A stretch of 64,000 nt of DNA from Ulota crispa (taxonomy: Eukaryota; Streptophyta; Bryopsida; Orthotrichales; Orthotrichaceae): the NCBI GenBank assembly GCA_963920765.1, contig OY987249.1, positions 12,958,817 through 13,022,816 on the forward strand, written 5' to 3'. The position numbers and the translations under genes are program-made. Positions 1-13,439 of this stretch are shown here, one piece after another. The stretch's first letter is position 1. Every line of letters begins with the position of its first letter. Under the pieces are notes generated by a model, which saw only the letters and a program-made list of their open reading frames with translations, searched no databases and was not told the origin of the DNA.

Positions 1-1486
1 AGCGCTCAATTTTGTTAAAGATTCTATGTAGTCATGCATGTATGTGCTTTGTTTGCATTGTTAAGTAGTTCTTAACCCAAAAAATTGCAGATGAACTATT
101 GATGAAGTATGGCATCTGAGATAGGAGAAAGACATAGTGCTTAAAGGAAGCGTAACCATCATTTGTAATAAAATGCAGACATCTTTGTCTCAGCAAGCAA
201 CGATACTGACGACACGTGCAATGTGGTACAGCAAGTAGGGGAAAAATAGTTCTTACTTTTTCTTTAAGTCTTACTACAGGACATTGTGTAGCTTGTACAT
301 AGTGTTCATCTAATATTATTGTACGTAGTGTTCATCTAATATTATTGTACGTAGTGTTCATCTAATATTATTGTACGTAGTGTTCATCTAATATTATTGT
401 ACGTAGTGTTCATCTAATATTATTGTGAGTACGTGGCAAGCACAAGTTAATCTTCAGTATTAAATATTCTGTCAAGGGGCGGACCATATTGTGACAAAAT
501 AGCAGTTTCCAAAGGTAAATTTCTAACAGCGCACTATGGAATTGTCATTTGGAAATGCTTTAACACAAAATGAACATGCAATATAAACAATAATGTTCAA
601 AGTGTCTTGCATATCAATTAAGAACCACAAGGACATAAAACCAGACATACCAAATGTAGCGGAGCATGAGAGGATACTGCAACGTATGTAATAACTTGTC
701 GTAAATTATGAGCAGTTACATCTGTATTTGCATTGAAATATTCTGTGACCTCACGAATGGTATTGCACATTGGTTCAGCAATTCTTGTGTACAGTGGATG
801 ACGTCTTCGGAGGCTGTTCAAGTGTATACTTTTATTCAAGGAAATAAGAGTCAATAGTGGTCATACATGCTTTGTAATACATGGAACTTGGGAGTTTGCA
901 AGATGAAGTGTTGTAAATGTAGACCATTTTTGTAGAGTAAATTGTGATATGTGATACAAACGTAAATACACGTGTAAGCATCTGCCATGTTGCAACACAG
1001 GTGTATATCTTTAGGGAAGAACACGTCAACGGCAAAGTGAAAGAAAGAAAAAGAAATACAGGTATACAGCTACAGTTTTGTACATATCATTCAAAAGAAG
1101 ACAATTTGAAGGTGACTAAAAAATAATGTATTCAACATAATAAAAGACAACAGTATGACATAGTCATTGTGTAATGGAATGGTGGCATTATTTTTGAGGT
1201 ACTGAAGATTGGTAAAACACTAGCGTACATTAAATTTAACTATAAAATTTGCTAGGAAGGCTGCCATGGTACTAAATGGTGTAAAGTAGTGGCTCTTGAG
1301 GCGTGCCCTACTCGGGAGGAGATTAGTGCATCCAATATACATGTAGTGCTTCATGTTCCTAATGAGTACAGATTTTTGTTTTTTTTGTTAACATGTGTTG
1401 CATTGTATGAATTTTAGTATTTTGCTCTAAATAACATACGTGGAATTGGACATTTGGGCAATGACAATGATGGATGTCAATTGTAA
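1..1486. other. AT-rich stretch without a recognisable gene
   Basis: I see no coding exon, RNA gene or transposase domain here. Only short chance reading frames occur on either strand. The one clear structure is the short tandem array at 300-427, annotated separately. Confidence 0.5.
300..427. repeat. 26-bp tandem repeat, about 5 copies
   Basis: Five head-to-tail copies of a 26-bp unit starting TAGTGTTCATCTAATATT begin at 300, 326, 352, 378 and 404. The first four are essentially identical; the last diverges after TTATTGTG. Near-perfect identity points to recent expansion. No gene is adjacent. Confidence 0.92.
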
Positions 1487-1957
1487 TTGCATGTACGCGT
1501 GTATCCTCAGGCAATGGCTATGCCAGTGAATATAGCGAGCAAGCATGAGAGGTTTGTACAGTGGAACAATTTTGGAAGGTCACTTGGCAAAGAACGAGCT
1601 GCAGCTCAACAAGCCGTGCTGACAATGCAACAAAGTCATTCTCAGATTCTGATTCACGGTTCCAAAATCCTCGTTAGAGTGGAGGCAGGGGAGAGCACGG
1701 ATGTTGAAGAATATGGCAAAGAACATAGTGCAGGAAACAACCCCGACACATCAAATTTGGCATCGCATCTGCCGTTCACACATAACATGTTCCAAGATCT
1801 GCTAATCTCACAAAAACCCCAATAGTGTTACAGCCGCCCAGGTTCAAGGGGATCCTACAATTAGACAACATCAATATTGATGACGGTGTTGAACATGATC
1901 ATGCATTCATGCACAAGCCTTTAACAAGGGAGGACATGTTCATTGCTGCAATACAAG
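1487..1957 (+). pseudogene. Orphan exon-like coding fragment, unknown family
   Basis: A 112-residue open frame (1487-1825) is followed in another frame by about 40 codons of coherent sequence (containing DDGVEHDHAF and TREDMFIAAI). That sequence ends at a good splice donor, CAAG|GTAAGT, at 1957/1958. This looks like an exon with a frameshift, or two neighbouring fragments of one exon. I do not recognise the family and find no continuation downstream. It lies in transposon-rich DNA, so a transposon accessory gene is as likely as a host gene. Confidence 0.25.
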
Positions 1958-2312
1958 GTAAGTACTTATATTCTTGACATGCATTAATTATTGTGAATTG
2001 GAGAAGAATTTGCAATCTTCATTACATGTCTTGGCTATTGTCAGATAAAGCAACCTTGTAATTGCAGTGACTGCATGTTTTTGTTATATGAAAAGGCAAA
2101 CTCATTGGTCTTAACATATGAGGACTGAATGGAACGTATGTGTAATTAGCGTAATGTAAGTGTCTGCACATGGAACACGTATTTTTCTTTTAACCAAGTG
2201 GAATGTAAAGTGCAATTTGTAGGTCAATGTTGTATTATATAGTTGAGGAGGAGACTGTAAAGTATTTGAAGTGTTTGTGGGCAGACTGCAATTAATATAT
2301 ATCATATGTTAG

Positions 2313-2324
2313 TTTCTTGTAGTG
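2313..2324. mobile_element. CACTA-type right terminus
   Basis: TTTCTTGTAGTG is the exact reverse complement of the classic plant CACTA/En-Spm end CACTACAAGAAA. It would close an element extending to the left. No matching left end was found between 1 and 2312, so the element is truncated or starts outside the window. Confidence 0.45.
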
Positions 2325-2346
2325 CTGTTCATTTCACATTTTTGAA

Positions 2347-2480
2347 AGGAAATAATTTCATGGATACTCTTTAAGTTTGCCATGTCTTCATAGGTAGCCC
2401 TGTTATTTAGAAATGTCACAAATACAATTGGACCGTACTTTTCAAGTGTTTGTTTTGTTGTACATTACAATTGCTTCTCC
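2347..2480. mobile_element. Half of a Mutator-like fold-back MITE
   Basis: This stretch matches the left arm of the intact element at 33,612-33,926 over its whole length, with shared blocks ATTTCATGGATAC, AAGTTTGC, TTGGACC and GTTTGTTTTGTT. It stops exactly where the CACTA end at 2481 begins. The right arm is not seen nearby. Inference: a CACTA element landed in the loop of this MITE. Confidence 0.6.
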
Positions 2481-2500
2481 CACTACAAGAAACATGTGGT
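2481..2500 (+). mobile_element. CACTA-type left terminus
   Basis: CACTACAAGAAACATGTGG is a canonical plant CACTA end, opening an element to the right, preceded by the possible 3-bp target TCC. It is probably the left end of the element carrying the decayed transposase at 3.8-10.3 kb. No right end TTTCTTGTAGTG followed by TCC was found downstream, so that end is lost, diverged or masked by later insertions. Confidence 0.6.
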
Positions 2501-3819
2501 ACATATGACAAAAATTTGACAAAAAATTGTCCTAATTGAGAAGGCCACTGTTCATTTTGAAGCCCGGAGTTTTTTTTAGAGAAAGTCCAGTGCTCCTTTT
2601 TTTTGCTAGAAAGTATGGTAGCCATGTACGTTCATTTTGTCTGCCTATCGTAATACATGGATGTATTCTATAGATTTCTGGTTCAATTGCTGATATTCTA
2701 GGGCGTCGCCTTTGCCATGTAGGACACCATCATGTACCTCTTTTATTAGAGCTATAAATTTTCTAGCATGTAGGGCTCTATACCTATATTTTTATCACAC
2801 CCAGGACCAAGCTTGAATATACTGCCATCCAACTTTTCCATAGCCATTTTTTTCCTCTGCCTGTGACATGGTCTTTTTACCATGGGGAAAAATATGCCAC
2901 TTTAATCTATTCTTTTGGGTAGATCTTTTGGAGTGTTGTTCAATTTAATGCAAAAGCCATTTTTAAGGTACTTGTAAATTTATCAGCATAGTCAATGAAC
3001 GTACCATGCTGGTCATTGGTTTCTCTTCTTTTCATTTGCTTTGACATTCTATACATAGTAATGGACCAACATAGCAAAAAATAATAGAAAGTATACTAAA
3101 ATTTGAAAATTTGAAAAATTGAACAATTGAACACTCTACCTGCTGTCATTTGCAAATAAAACGACAAGGCACAGGCTTCCAAACAAATGTATTACGTGAA
3201 AAGCAAAAATTTGTCCTACATTCAACTGGGCAAATGGTGATTACTAAGGTGGTTCAATGGTGATGCATAGCCTACTCACATCAAAATATACAGATCTCCT
3301 CCTTCATCAACCTTGAGAATGCGTGAAAATCCTATGGTAACTGCCATTGCAGAATTTGATAAACACCAAGGACATACATTAACACTTCTCTATGCAAATG
3401 AGATTGTTGTACTATCGTTCATGATCCTCTCTGCAAGACTTACTATCACTCTTCAAAATGATAGCGGTTCTACACAAAATCGTCAAGACTGTTTCCTCAC
3501 TCTAGAAAATCGTTGTCAGAGTCATTGTTTGTTTTAGCCAAAATGGTATTACCATGACCATCTATGCACTGATCAACAACAGTTTCCATATGCTGTCTTT
3601 GATGACATCTCCTACCATCACCAAAATTTTGGTGCCTGAAAGCCGTGTTGTCCTCTCCATCTTCGCAATTGCCGTCTTCACTCCCAATACTATCTCGTAT
3701 TGCAGCACAACGTTGACCTTGGCCTACACGTTTGGCACCCACAACAACTCCTTTACAACAAACTAGTATATTGTATTATATTCCATGTGGACTAAAGGTT
3801 ACATAGGATTAGGAGAAAA
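2501..3819. other. Non-coding subterminal DNA, probably of the CACTA element
   Basis: AT-rich DNA between the CACTA terminus and the transposase relic, without supported coding sequence. Open frames at 3313-3766 match nothing I know. Confidence 0.4.
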
Positions 3820-6800
3820 TCATAGACATAGAGGACATAAATTTTCGCATAGTACAAAGCTACCGTGACAAATTTGTAGAATCACACAACCATATTTTTT
3901 AGACTGCAACCGTTGCTTACCTGCACCAATAGATCTTTGGGCCTGTTGTACTTCACTTCTTTGTCCACGACCTCCTCGGACAACATTTCCGCCTTTGCCT
4001 CGGCCTTGTTGCTGCAATCTTCCTCTGGAACGGCCTCATTCAAGTACCAGAACCTGATGTAATACAATGTTACACCTAGTCAATACCATTGGCATAGGGC
4101 CCTCTTTGACATTGTCTTGAAGCTACAAACCATCAAAGTCGTCATTGTTTCCCATTTGAAACAAAGCCGGATCTTCATCATCTCCCATTTCCGGTAGCAC
4201 TTGTCTTGCACAAACCTCTTTTCTGAGAACAACTTTCTAACTAGGTAATTCTTCTGCGTCAAAATAGAAAACTTTCTCTACGTGTTTAGGGAATGCAAAA
4301 ATGTTTGGACACTGATAACCAGGTCTTTGACTGTAGTTTGCTAAGGCAAATCCCCATTTGTCTATCTTAATAGTTGCATTCTCTCCCATGTAATTTGCTC
4401 TCACAAAATCACACACTAGCACTACAATGCAATGCCGTCTATTATTTAGTTCTATTATTTCTTCTAAGTGGCCAATGTACTTGACATTAGCATTCACTAG
4501 GTTAGTGTCACGCCTCTTGTTTCAACAGACCTGCTTGAAGGTAACGGCCACTCTACTATCTGTTGTTCTCAAATTTTGCTCAGAACTTATCACTTGGTAG
4601 TGATTTCCATAAGCTTTCATTGCTTTATAGGAGGTAGCTAGTGGTAGAGGCCCTCTTACTAGGCCTTCAACATCATTTTCCACCGCTATACCTCTTTGCA
4701 GGTCTTGCCAAACTTCCTCTTGAGCCCACTCACAAAAATCGAGAAGCACATGGAGGTCCTCAGGGAATGCAAACTGACCACTTCTAGCCCGTCTATTTAG
4801 TTGAACACGATACTCTTGTCTTGCTTAGTCTTGCTATGATACTGCCTTCTCGTACCTCCTGCATCCTCTGAATGTAATGTATCAAAAAATCAGTGTAAGT
4901 AGAAGTCTTCTATTTTGTACTACCTGTTCTGCTACCACTTTGAGACTCTGGGAATTAGTGTGTCAAAGGATAAGCCAGTAAAATAGTTGCTTCAGCTACT
5001 TTAACCAAGAACAATAGAATGTGCTACACATATTGCGTTAATCACATAGTTTAAGCCTTTAAGGCCTCATACAGAATATACTAATTTAGTATCAATTATT
5101 ATGTGAATGCTACTCACCATTCTTTTTAACGTAGTTAAATGAATACAACACATATGACGCTGTAATTTTGAATTACCTTGTGGAACACGTATGCCCTCAA
5201 TCATACCCTGATTTTCCAATTGACAATAGTAATAGATTGTTAACAAAATGTATTTAAAATCATCTTCAAAAGAATTGAGCATAAAGACAAAGACCTGCCA
5301 CATGGAAACAATATTTTTTAATAGTTTAGCCATAATTGCAGGGGAACTTGTTGATAAAAAATCATCTTCAAATAATGTCAAACACATTTTTTTATCATTT
5401 CTCACATACATACTACCAACTCATGACAGGCAATGACATGTCCAATTAGACCACGGCAGTTCAAGTGACACCTACCAAAAATATACACTTTTTTTTTAAA
5501 TATTTCATTTCCTTACCAACCATAACAAACTCTACATTAATTTATTTTACATCATGTTTCATTAAAGGTTACATTCTTCCATATGATCAAAAATCTATAT
5601 ATGCTTCACTGTAAAAACATACAACCGTCACCACTGTTGAGTACCATTGGTTTCAACCCAAACTATTGTTACTTCTAAATAACATTATAAATAATGAATA
5701 CTGCATTATTCAGTTTATGGACCTTCACCCCCCCTTCCTTTTGGTTCAAAGTACATATTAATTGCTTACCTTAATCCTCAGTACTTTCATGCTAACTTTT
5801 TTCATATCCCTCGTCCTGCTACTAACTCCCTTGCTAGACTTTGCTTTTTGGCACATATCAAATAATACAAATTTCTATTTGACATTACCAAACTCGTTAT
5901 TATATTCTATATGGTAGTAATTTATTTTACTCCCTATCTCGTTACATCTGACATAGGGACATACACTGACATATGTTGTCCTCTCTTGTGACCATACTAT
6001 TTCACTAGAAATTCAGCTAAAAGATGTTACAAATTCTTCAATTATCAATATGTACAAAGAAGTCCAGATCCATACCTCTTGTACAGCTCCATGTGCACAA
6101 TATTGTCGAGAACAAAATTATGTATCATCTTCAGAAAATCAGGTGTCATTGGACAATCTCTCTTTGATTTGTCCAACTCCTTGTCCTTCATCAATGGTTC
6201 TTCCTCATTGTCCCATGCTTGTTTGGTAGTAGGAGTGTATTGATGTAGGTATTCATTTAAGAAACCTATGGCCTCATCTCTTAGGTAACCAAAAGCCATG
6301 CTCCCCTTTGGCTTTGCTTTATTTTTGACATACCCTTTCAACACCTTCATGTACCTCTCAAAGGGGTACATTCATCGGGTTTAAATGGGACCACACAAAA
6401 ATAATTCCTCAACTAGGTGTAGAGGAAGGTGCAACATCATCACAAAAATGGAAGGTGGGAGTTCTTTTTCTAAACAAGAAATGGTTTCAACAACTTCATC
6501 AATTAACATCTCCTTCCTATTGACATCAACCAACTTAGAACATAGTTTTCAAAACAACCTACTCACCCGCATCACGGCCCCTACAACTTTAGCATTCCCA
6601 ACATACCTCAAACAAAGAGGTAGTATCATTTGCATGAGCATGTGATAGTTGTGTGTCTTCAATCCGCATAGTTTTCCGTCTTGAATCTTTCCACTAAAAG
6701 AGGCACCATAGTTAGATGGGAACTTGATGTTCTTCAAGGTCCTCAAAAACTTGTCTAGGTCCTCCTTACTTAGGATATATGGAGCGTTAGGCATAAAAAA

Positions 6801-9800
6801 TGAATCTGCCCCTACATTTGGTTTGAGATATAGGTGATGTCGGATATTGTGAGCACACATGTCTTGTTGTGATTGAACACTATCAATTTTTCCAAACAAA
6901 GTTCAAAGTAGATTATCGCACATGTTTTTCTCACAATGCATTGTGTCGAGCGTGTGTTGCACAAGAAGTTCCTACAACAACACAAATGTATTAGAAATGT
7001 AATGATGCAAATTAATTATGACATATTGTAATTATTACACCAGCAATGGTACATGCTAGAGAAAAGTTCACTAAACTAGGCACAGTCAGCCAGTCCTTTG
7101 GCGATGAGAACTTTCAACCACTCTTTAAAGAAGCATCACATCTACCTTGGTTCATCATTCATTAAATCAAATACTTAGGCATCTGCTGATGGTGCTTTAA
7201 TGAAGAACACCTCATGTTCAAGAGGTACACAATCCTTACCATAGGAATATCATTCACTCAAAAACAAGACATAACAAGTGATAACATACTTGAAAACAAA
7301 ATTGTGAAATTGCATTTAAGGTGAAACAATTCAATCTCTTCACTTTGCTTAATCCCTTACTCCAAATGATGCAACAACAAAGTCTTCTAACATACAAAAT
7401 GACACAAATTTGAATATCAAAGATACATTGACAAGAAAATCCCATATGACAAGTATAGTAATGATGTCAATAGTTGCCCTACCCTTAAGCCAGGAAATAA
7501 CTATGTAAACCACATCAAAATCACGCATCAGAGGTTATAAAAAAAACAATGAAAATTTTAATATTGATTCAGTATCAAAAAATGCTCATTTACAATGATA
7601 TGTGAGTTGCTTTAAATTCTTGTAGTTACTATCTAACAAATACAACACACATATAAATGCTAAACACTTTCTTTTGAACTATGCAATTCTGACTTTTGTA
7701 GAACTCATTACACCCTTTACCTTGACATGACAATCTGATTTGAAATCTCATGTCATTGACTTCAATGTTGACTAACCTCAATAACATTATATATAAATAA
7801 AGTTTGGCTTATGATGAAGCCAATACAATTCTTAAACAATGGTACCAAGACTTAAAACTCAATCTTACAAAATTAAATCTTCACTCAATAGTACACCAAC
7901 AAGTTGGTTTGTAATTCTCAGAATTTATAAGTCCAAAACTGTTGTACTCTAAAGCACATAACGCCTACACAAATAAGACGTATTGCATTGCACATTATGA
8001 ATGTTTGACTCAACAATCTTAGAAAATTTCAAGAAGTTACGAGTCCATAACACTCAAGATTATAGCCCAGCTTTGTAATTCCTTCATACCAAAAATTGTT
8101 TATGTTTCTCTTATACTCATATGTATTCTCAGTTACTCAAAGTTTAAAAAAAATCCTAAGCAACCACTCCTTGGACATGAATGTTGACATGTTGAGATCC
8201 TCTTGAAGGGAGTGTTTGTTAGACAATTTATAAGATATTCTTTCAGAGTTCTAATGTATATGCCCAATGTCCGTGTATTTAAATTACTAGGCCTATTTTA
8301 CACAAAATACATTAATATTGTACCTCTAGAAAATGATTTCCATTAGTAAGGCAAATTAAAATTTGACAATAGTAATATGACAAGCCTAATGTGTCACAAT
8401 AGGATTTTCATACACATGATGAATTTAGTGATAAATTTAAACCTTGTTCAAAAAAGCACTACATTATGAGACCAAACCTTTTTCTTTTCTTTAAAGAATC
8501 AATGACTTCTATTTTGTTTAACACATCAACAAACTAAACATTACATTGACAGACTTCTAATGACTATAACATGAATACTCTAATAAGTAGTTCATTTTCA
8601 ATAAATGAATGGGATACACATCATGACATGCTGCTTTCATTAAAAACAACCATAGTCAACAAACATGACTAGTACAATAGGCCTCAAAAGACATGATTAA
8701 GTTTTTTGGTATGTAATACTTACTGCCCAATACGGTAGTTGAAATAGTGAGCTTACTCGTTTCATGCCTGTTCTTCTAAGTGGGTCATTCTCCAAATTAG
8801 CTCGCCCTCCGCCTTCTAAGAATGACTGTCTCTGTTCTCCGCTTTGTATTATTGTTTGGCCCGTTTGGCGAGGTGGCGCTTGATCATGGTTGACATGACC
8901 ATCAAAAGCTGCACACGCATTTCTAGTTGTGGTTTGCTTTCAACCATCTCCAGTTCCCCAAATACACAATTTTGTCGGCCTCCCTTGAATGCTGCGCAAA
9001 TATACCTTCACTACAAATTGAACATTCAGCATATCCTTTTTCTAATTGACCTAAAATCAAAGTATATGTTGGGAAGTCGTTAATGGTCCAAATTAACATT
9101 CCCCTCTACTTGAAATTTCTATTGGATCCTGTAAAGACATGTCCACCGCTGATACTCCTACCCAAAGCTTCTTCTGTTTGTGGACAAGAGGCTAGAGATA
9201 AACATCAATATTTTCATCAGAAGGTGATCTAGAGCCAGGTATGATCATTATGAGGGAGATGAAGAACTTCTTCGTAATCAGGTATGGAGGTAGATTGTAG
9301 AAGATCATTAGAATTGGCCACACAAAATGTTTGGAGGATTGAAGGCTATACGGATTCTCCCCATCTAATGACAGCTCCATCCTCATATTCCTTTCCTCCC
9401 TATTGAAGCTAGGGTAGCTATTGTTGATGTACTTCTACTGCTCATTATCCACTGCTAATCTCATCTTCCTGTCTAAAGATGAATTTGTTGCATGCCATTG
9501 AAGGTGCTTTGCAATAGCAAGGGAACAAAAGAGTCTTTGTAATCATTTGATAATAGAAAAAAATCTTAAAACTCTGATGGGTATTTTGTCATAGCCTTCA
9601 ATGAATCTAGACTTTTGGTAATGTGGGCACTATTGCAAACTAGCGTTTTCCTTCCAACACAAAACTTTACCACAGTCGCAGCAGTGAATTGTTTCATGAG
9701 ATAGCCCCAATTTTGCTAACTTAGCCTTCATCTTGTATGAGTTCTTTGGGCACTTGTTTTCAGGGGGTAAAACATCATGCCTCAAAAAAGTAAGCAACTC

Positions 9801-10277
9801 ATCAAGGCAGTGATGACTAACAACAAACAATGTGCATAATGACATTAGGATAATATTGAATTGAAAGCAGTTAGTAGTAGAACCAAGGTATAGTGGCTGG
9901 CTTGCCTCCCAAAGCAACGTCTCCAAAAGCTCCGTGTTGTCAACCTCATCTTTTGCTGAAGACACATCATTGAAGTCGACAGCAGCTTCATCTCCAGCGT
10001 CATTGTCATTATGTATTTTATCTGCTCTTTCAAAATAGTTTTGGGCCATTTCCTCTAAATTTGTGTTTGTGTTTAGAGTTTATTCTTCACAATCTTTGTA
10101 CTTGTCCAAATTTATATTTTCTCCATCAGAAGGTGCTTCAAAGAATTCTTCGTGTGCAGGTCCATCAATTAAGTCTTCATCCGCTGTCCAATCAGTAGTA
10201 TCAGGTGGCTTGGTTTGGTCAACGCCATCATCATACCTTGTAAACATCTGCATTACATGTACAACATTACTGGACAA
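3820..10277 (-). pseudogene. Decayed CACTA/En-Spm transposase (TNP2/TNPD type)
   Basis: Fragments of one large transposase lie in order on the minus strand. At 10277-9630 is the N-terminal part, with the conserved NSYKMKAKLAKLGLSHETIH region and a CxxC pair. At 9386-9192 is the Transposase_21 core (ENPYSLQSSKHFVWP, PPYL, IPGSRSPSDENIDVYL). At about 9090-8760 comes TINDFPTYTLILG with CSIC. At 6960-6930 is LDTMHCEKNMCDNLL. At 6899-6045 is a DUF4218-like part (LKTHNYHMLMQMILPL; MYPFERYMKVLKGYVKNKA). At 4749-4237 is DUF4216 (AYGNHYQVISSEQNLRT; IDKWGFALANYS; VFYFDAEEL). In-frame stops (for example TGA just after CDNLL) and frameshifts break it repeatedly. Gaps such as 7.0-8.7 kb may be introns; a GTAAGTATT donor is visible near 8726 on the minus strand. 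In the family this protein cuts and joins CACTA ends. Here it cannot be functional. Confidence 0.88.
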
Positions 10278-10359
10278 TCAAAAACTACATCATACTCGTA
10301 AGAATAATGAAATAGTGTCTCTTGTGTTTGTTGTTTTGACAAATATAATGTTTTCTTAA

Positions 10360-13300
10360 CATACATGACTTTACAAAATCAATAACCTCAACATATTCCA
10401 TTAAAGAGGATACAAGGGTTAAAGTCCATTTCTGAAGAGTGACCAGCTGACAGCTCATACCTTTTGAAATCCAAATTAAGCTATTATGAAATTCATGAAC
10501 AACTTTCAGAGGCTACAGAAATATCGACATAATAAGATATGGAAGACTTCACTATTCTACATTTTAATTTAGGTTTTTGATACCTTGTGCCATATTTCTC
10601 CATATAGTTAAATGTCATCTCTAACTCACACCTTTACTTATATATGGTTTAGGATTTACCAATACAGTCATATATGAAGTGAGAGGTGTTCTAAACATCA
10701 AGACATAACATAATTATGAATTCAGTCATTAAAACTTATCGGTATCTATAACCATTTGAATACTTGTTTGCTAGCTTATAAATAGTGTGCATTTGAATAA
10801 ATTAAGGCTGTGAGCATTTATTGAAAGTTTATACTTATATCTATTTACTCACTTGTTTTAATTGACACTCTAGTTAAGCCCTTGAATTTTATAATGCATT
10901 GCCAATGATTCAATTGATTATACTACAAAATCAACATTTTACAGTTTCAACTTGAGTTACTATAAAAGAGAGTAACTTCAACAATAAACTCTTATTTTTT
11001 TAAAGAAATAAATAATAAATAAGAGTAATTATTAATAGAGGTTTTGTGAAAATAACGTTTTTATGATAAAGATCTCTCCATCATGTAGATACTCGTTATT
11101 TATTTATATTTATGTTGATTTTAATAAATCAATAATTGAGGCAAAAAAGGTGGTTGTAGTGAGAACCACAGTTTGGTGTCAGCGCAGCGGCCATAGATTT
11201 CAATGTGCTGCGCTGTTTTGTCACATGCATAATTTAAAGGGATAGGTAGCGGGTTAGCTGAGCCAATTTCCTACCTCATTAGCTGCCAAGCCATGGGCCG
11301 CCATCATCACTCGATAAGTCCAATGGAGTTTGAACTTGGACTAACAGGTGGCCAAAAACAATTGCTTCTCTAGCCAACCAAGTTCACGACTTGGCGGCTG
11401 AAGACAAGCGTTTGATGCTATTATATGCTTGCAAGGGCACATGGCCATTTTACGGTGGTGTTTATTTTGTAATTAAATCTTTTTTATATGTTGATCTAGA
11501 TGTTATGGAAAGCTTATATATTTTGCCTTTGTTTGGATATAAATATTAAAAATTTAAAAATGAATGGAAAAGATGTGAAATGAAAAGAACTTTGGCATCT
11601 ATGGTGGAATTAGGATGAAGAAAGGCATGAACTAATGTACCTCACCTCCCTATCTTAAATAAGATTGAAATTAAGGAGGAGAGATTCCTTATTATGTTGG
11701 AAGTTAGTATATGAGTGTTGGTGAGAAGAAGTTTGAAATCTTGAAATTTTAATGTGAAAGAACTTTCTATATATACATGATTTTGAATTGAAATTTGAAA
11801 GATTCATTTTTTGTTTAATTACTTTTTCAAAATGAATTTGCAAGTTTGATTTAGAGTTGTGATGCAAAAGTTATGAGTGTTTGAATTTTGGAGTCAAAAA
11901 GCTAAATTATAAAAAAAATTTGAGACTTTGACAAGCCATATCTTATGATCTGTATATCATTTTATAATAAGATTTTAAAGAGGTGTTTATTTTAGTCTTA
12001 AATTTTTAAAAAATCTTTAAATTTGAAATTTGAAGCTTAGAAGAGAAAGTTATGGAATTGTGAAAGACTAGAGGTAGCTGCCTTTTTATTATGAGAAGGC
12101 CAAAATTTTGAAGAGCTACAATTTTTGGACGGTATGAAATTTTCTTTTCAAATTTTTAGAAGTGATATTTTGTTGTCATAGCTTTCTAAATTATTTTTAA
12201 TCATTCCATTTAAAGTCTTCTTGAAAAAGTTATAGTGGGTAGAAGTTGGATGTTTGGGTGCTTTCTAAAAAATTGAGACCCACACTTTAATTGATTAAAA
12301 CTTTTGGATAGAGTTTTATTTTGAAATGAAAATTTTAGAAACTGTAACCAGTGATATTTATTTTCTAAATTGATATTACATTTCTATAGGTGATGTGTAG
12401 AACAAAAATTATAGAAGTTTATAAAGGCAGTGTTTAGTTTGCAAAACGGAAGAAGAGATTCTACTTTGAATCCGCATAACTTTTGGACAATAGCTTAGAT
12501 TGAATTGAAATTTAGAGGGATGTTAAAAAGTTAAAAGAGCTTTTCAAATTGCTAATACACTTAGCATTTAGATCTTTGAGCCATTTGAAGCACTAGATAG
12601 AAAGTCGTAGCCTTTCTAGGATTTATTATTTGTAATTTTTTCCATTGTTTTTATTAAAACATGAAGACTTGAAGACATGAAAACTTGAAAATTTGAAGAT
12701 ATGAAGACTTTCACAAGCATTTTTTGGATTTATTTTTTATATATGTGTGGAATGTGATTTTGTTATTCCGAGTCAATTTTGGAGGCTTGTTTGTTAATTC
12801 ATTTTCATTCTATTTTGTAAACCTTATTGCAGGCAGTTTTGGTTAAACTAAACTTAACTCTATTTATTGCCATGGTGACAAAGTGAGATTGATCATCTAC
12901 ATGGTCAAAACTTCTTTTGTTCTTACAATCTAGAACTTTGGGCATCAAATCGTGAATTTGATTTTAGGATCCCGTCATACGGATAGCAGTTCGTGTCTGT
13001 TGTCCCGATCTACCTGTCCCGTATTCACTGGGTTCTTATCCCTACCTTGACCCTTCTACCCCTAGAGCCAGCCATAGGATAGGCCAACGGAAGACTAAAA
13101 ACTGAAGATTTGAAGAGTGAAGATCGAGACTGATAACGATTCTTAGTCAGCGATGCACAATTACAGCGAAACACCATGCGTGTTTCCAAAGTGTGTTTTT
13201 GTCAACTCAACAGCATAAATATTTTGATTCTGTAATACCACTCTTTAAATGTTGAATATACTGTACTGCATACTTAATCAAAGTGTATAGAACAAATTAG

Positions 13301-13439
13301 ATATATTTCTTAATGTCTTGCAGTAGTTTGGCATGAACTATGCAATATTGAATCAATCATGCAATTGTAAAGTGACATTGTCTTTGTTTTGGTAGCAAGT
13401 ATGTCTTCTAACAAGTACAATATGTGCAACAAAGGTCGG
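10360..13439. other. AT-rich repeat-like DNA, no gene
   Basis: No supported coding sequence. A short hairpin (CAGCGCAGCG against CTGCGCTG) sits at about 11,180-11,217. From about 11,480 to 12,720 the sequence is built of diverged, similar phrases (AAAATTTTGAAG, AAAAGTTAT, TTGAAATTTGAA), as in some retrotransposon terminal repeats. A more GC-balanced block lies at 12,960-13,140. I found no primer-binding site, polypurine tract or second copy, so this is not called an LTR element. Confidence 0.4.

Noticed and set aside
618..1126. Short open frames on both strands
   Set aside because: No similarity, splice context or codon pattern; typical chance frames in AT-rich DNA.
11140..11170. TTGTAGTG as the right end of the large CACTA element
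   Set aside because: The adjoining sequence (GGTGGTTGTAGTG) does not match the left end CACTACAAGAAAC and no TCC follows.
11480..13140. LTR retrotransposon
   Set aside because: No second LTR, primer-binding site, polypurine tract or gag-pol fragment seen.
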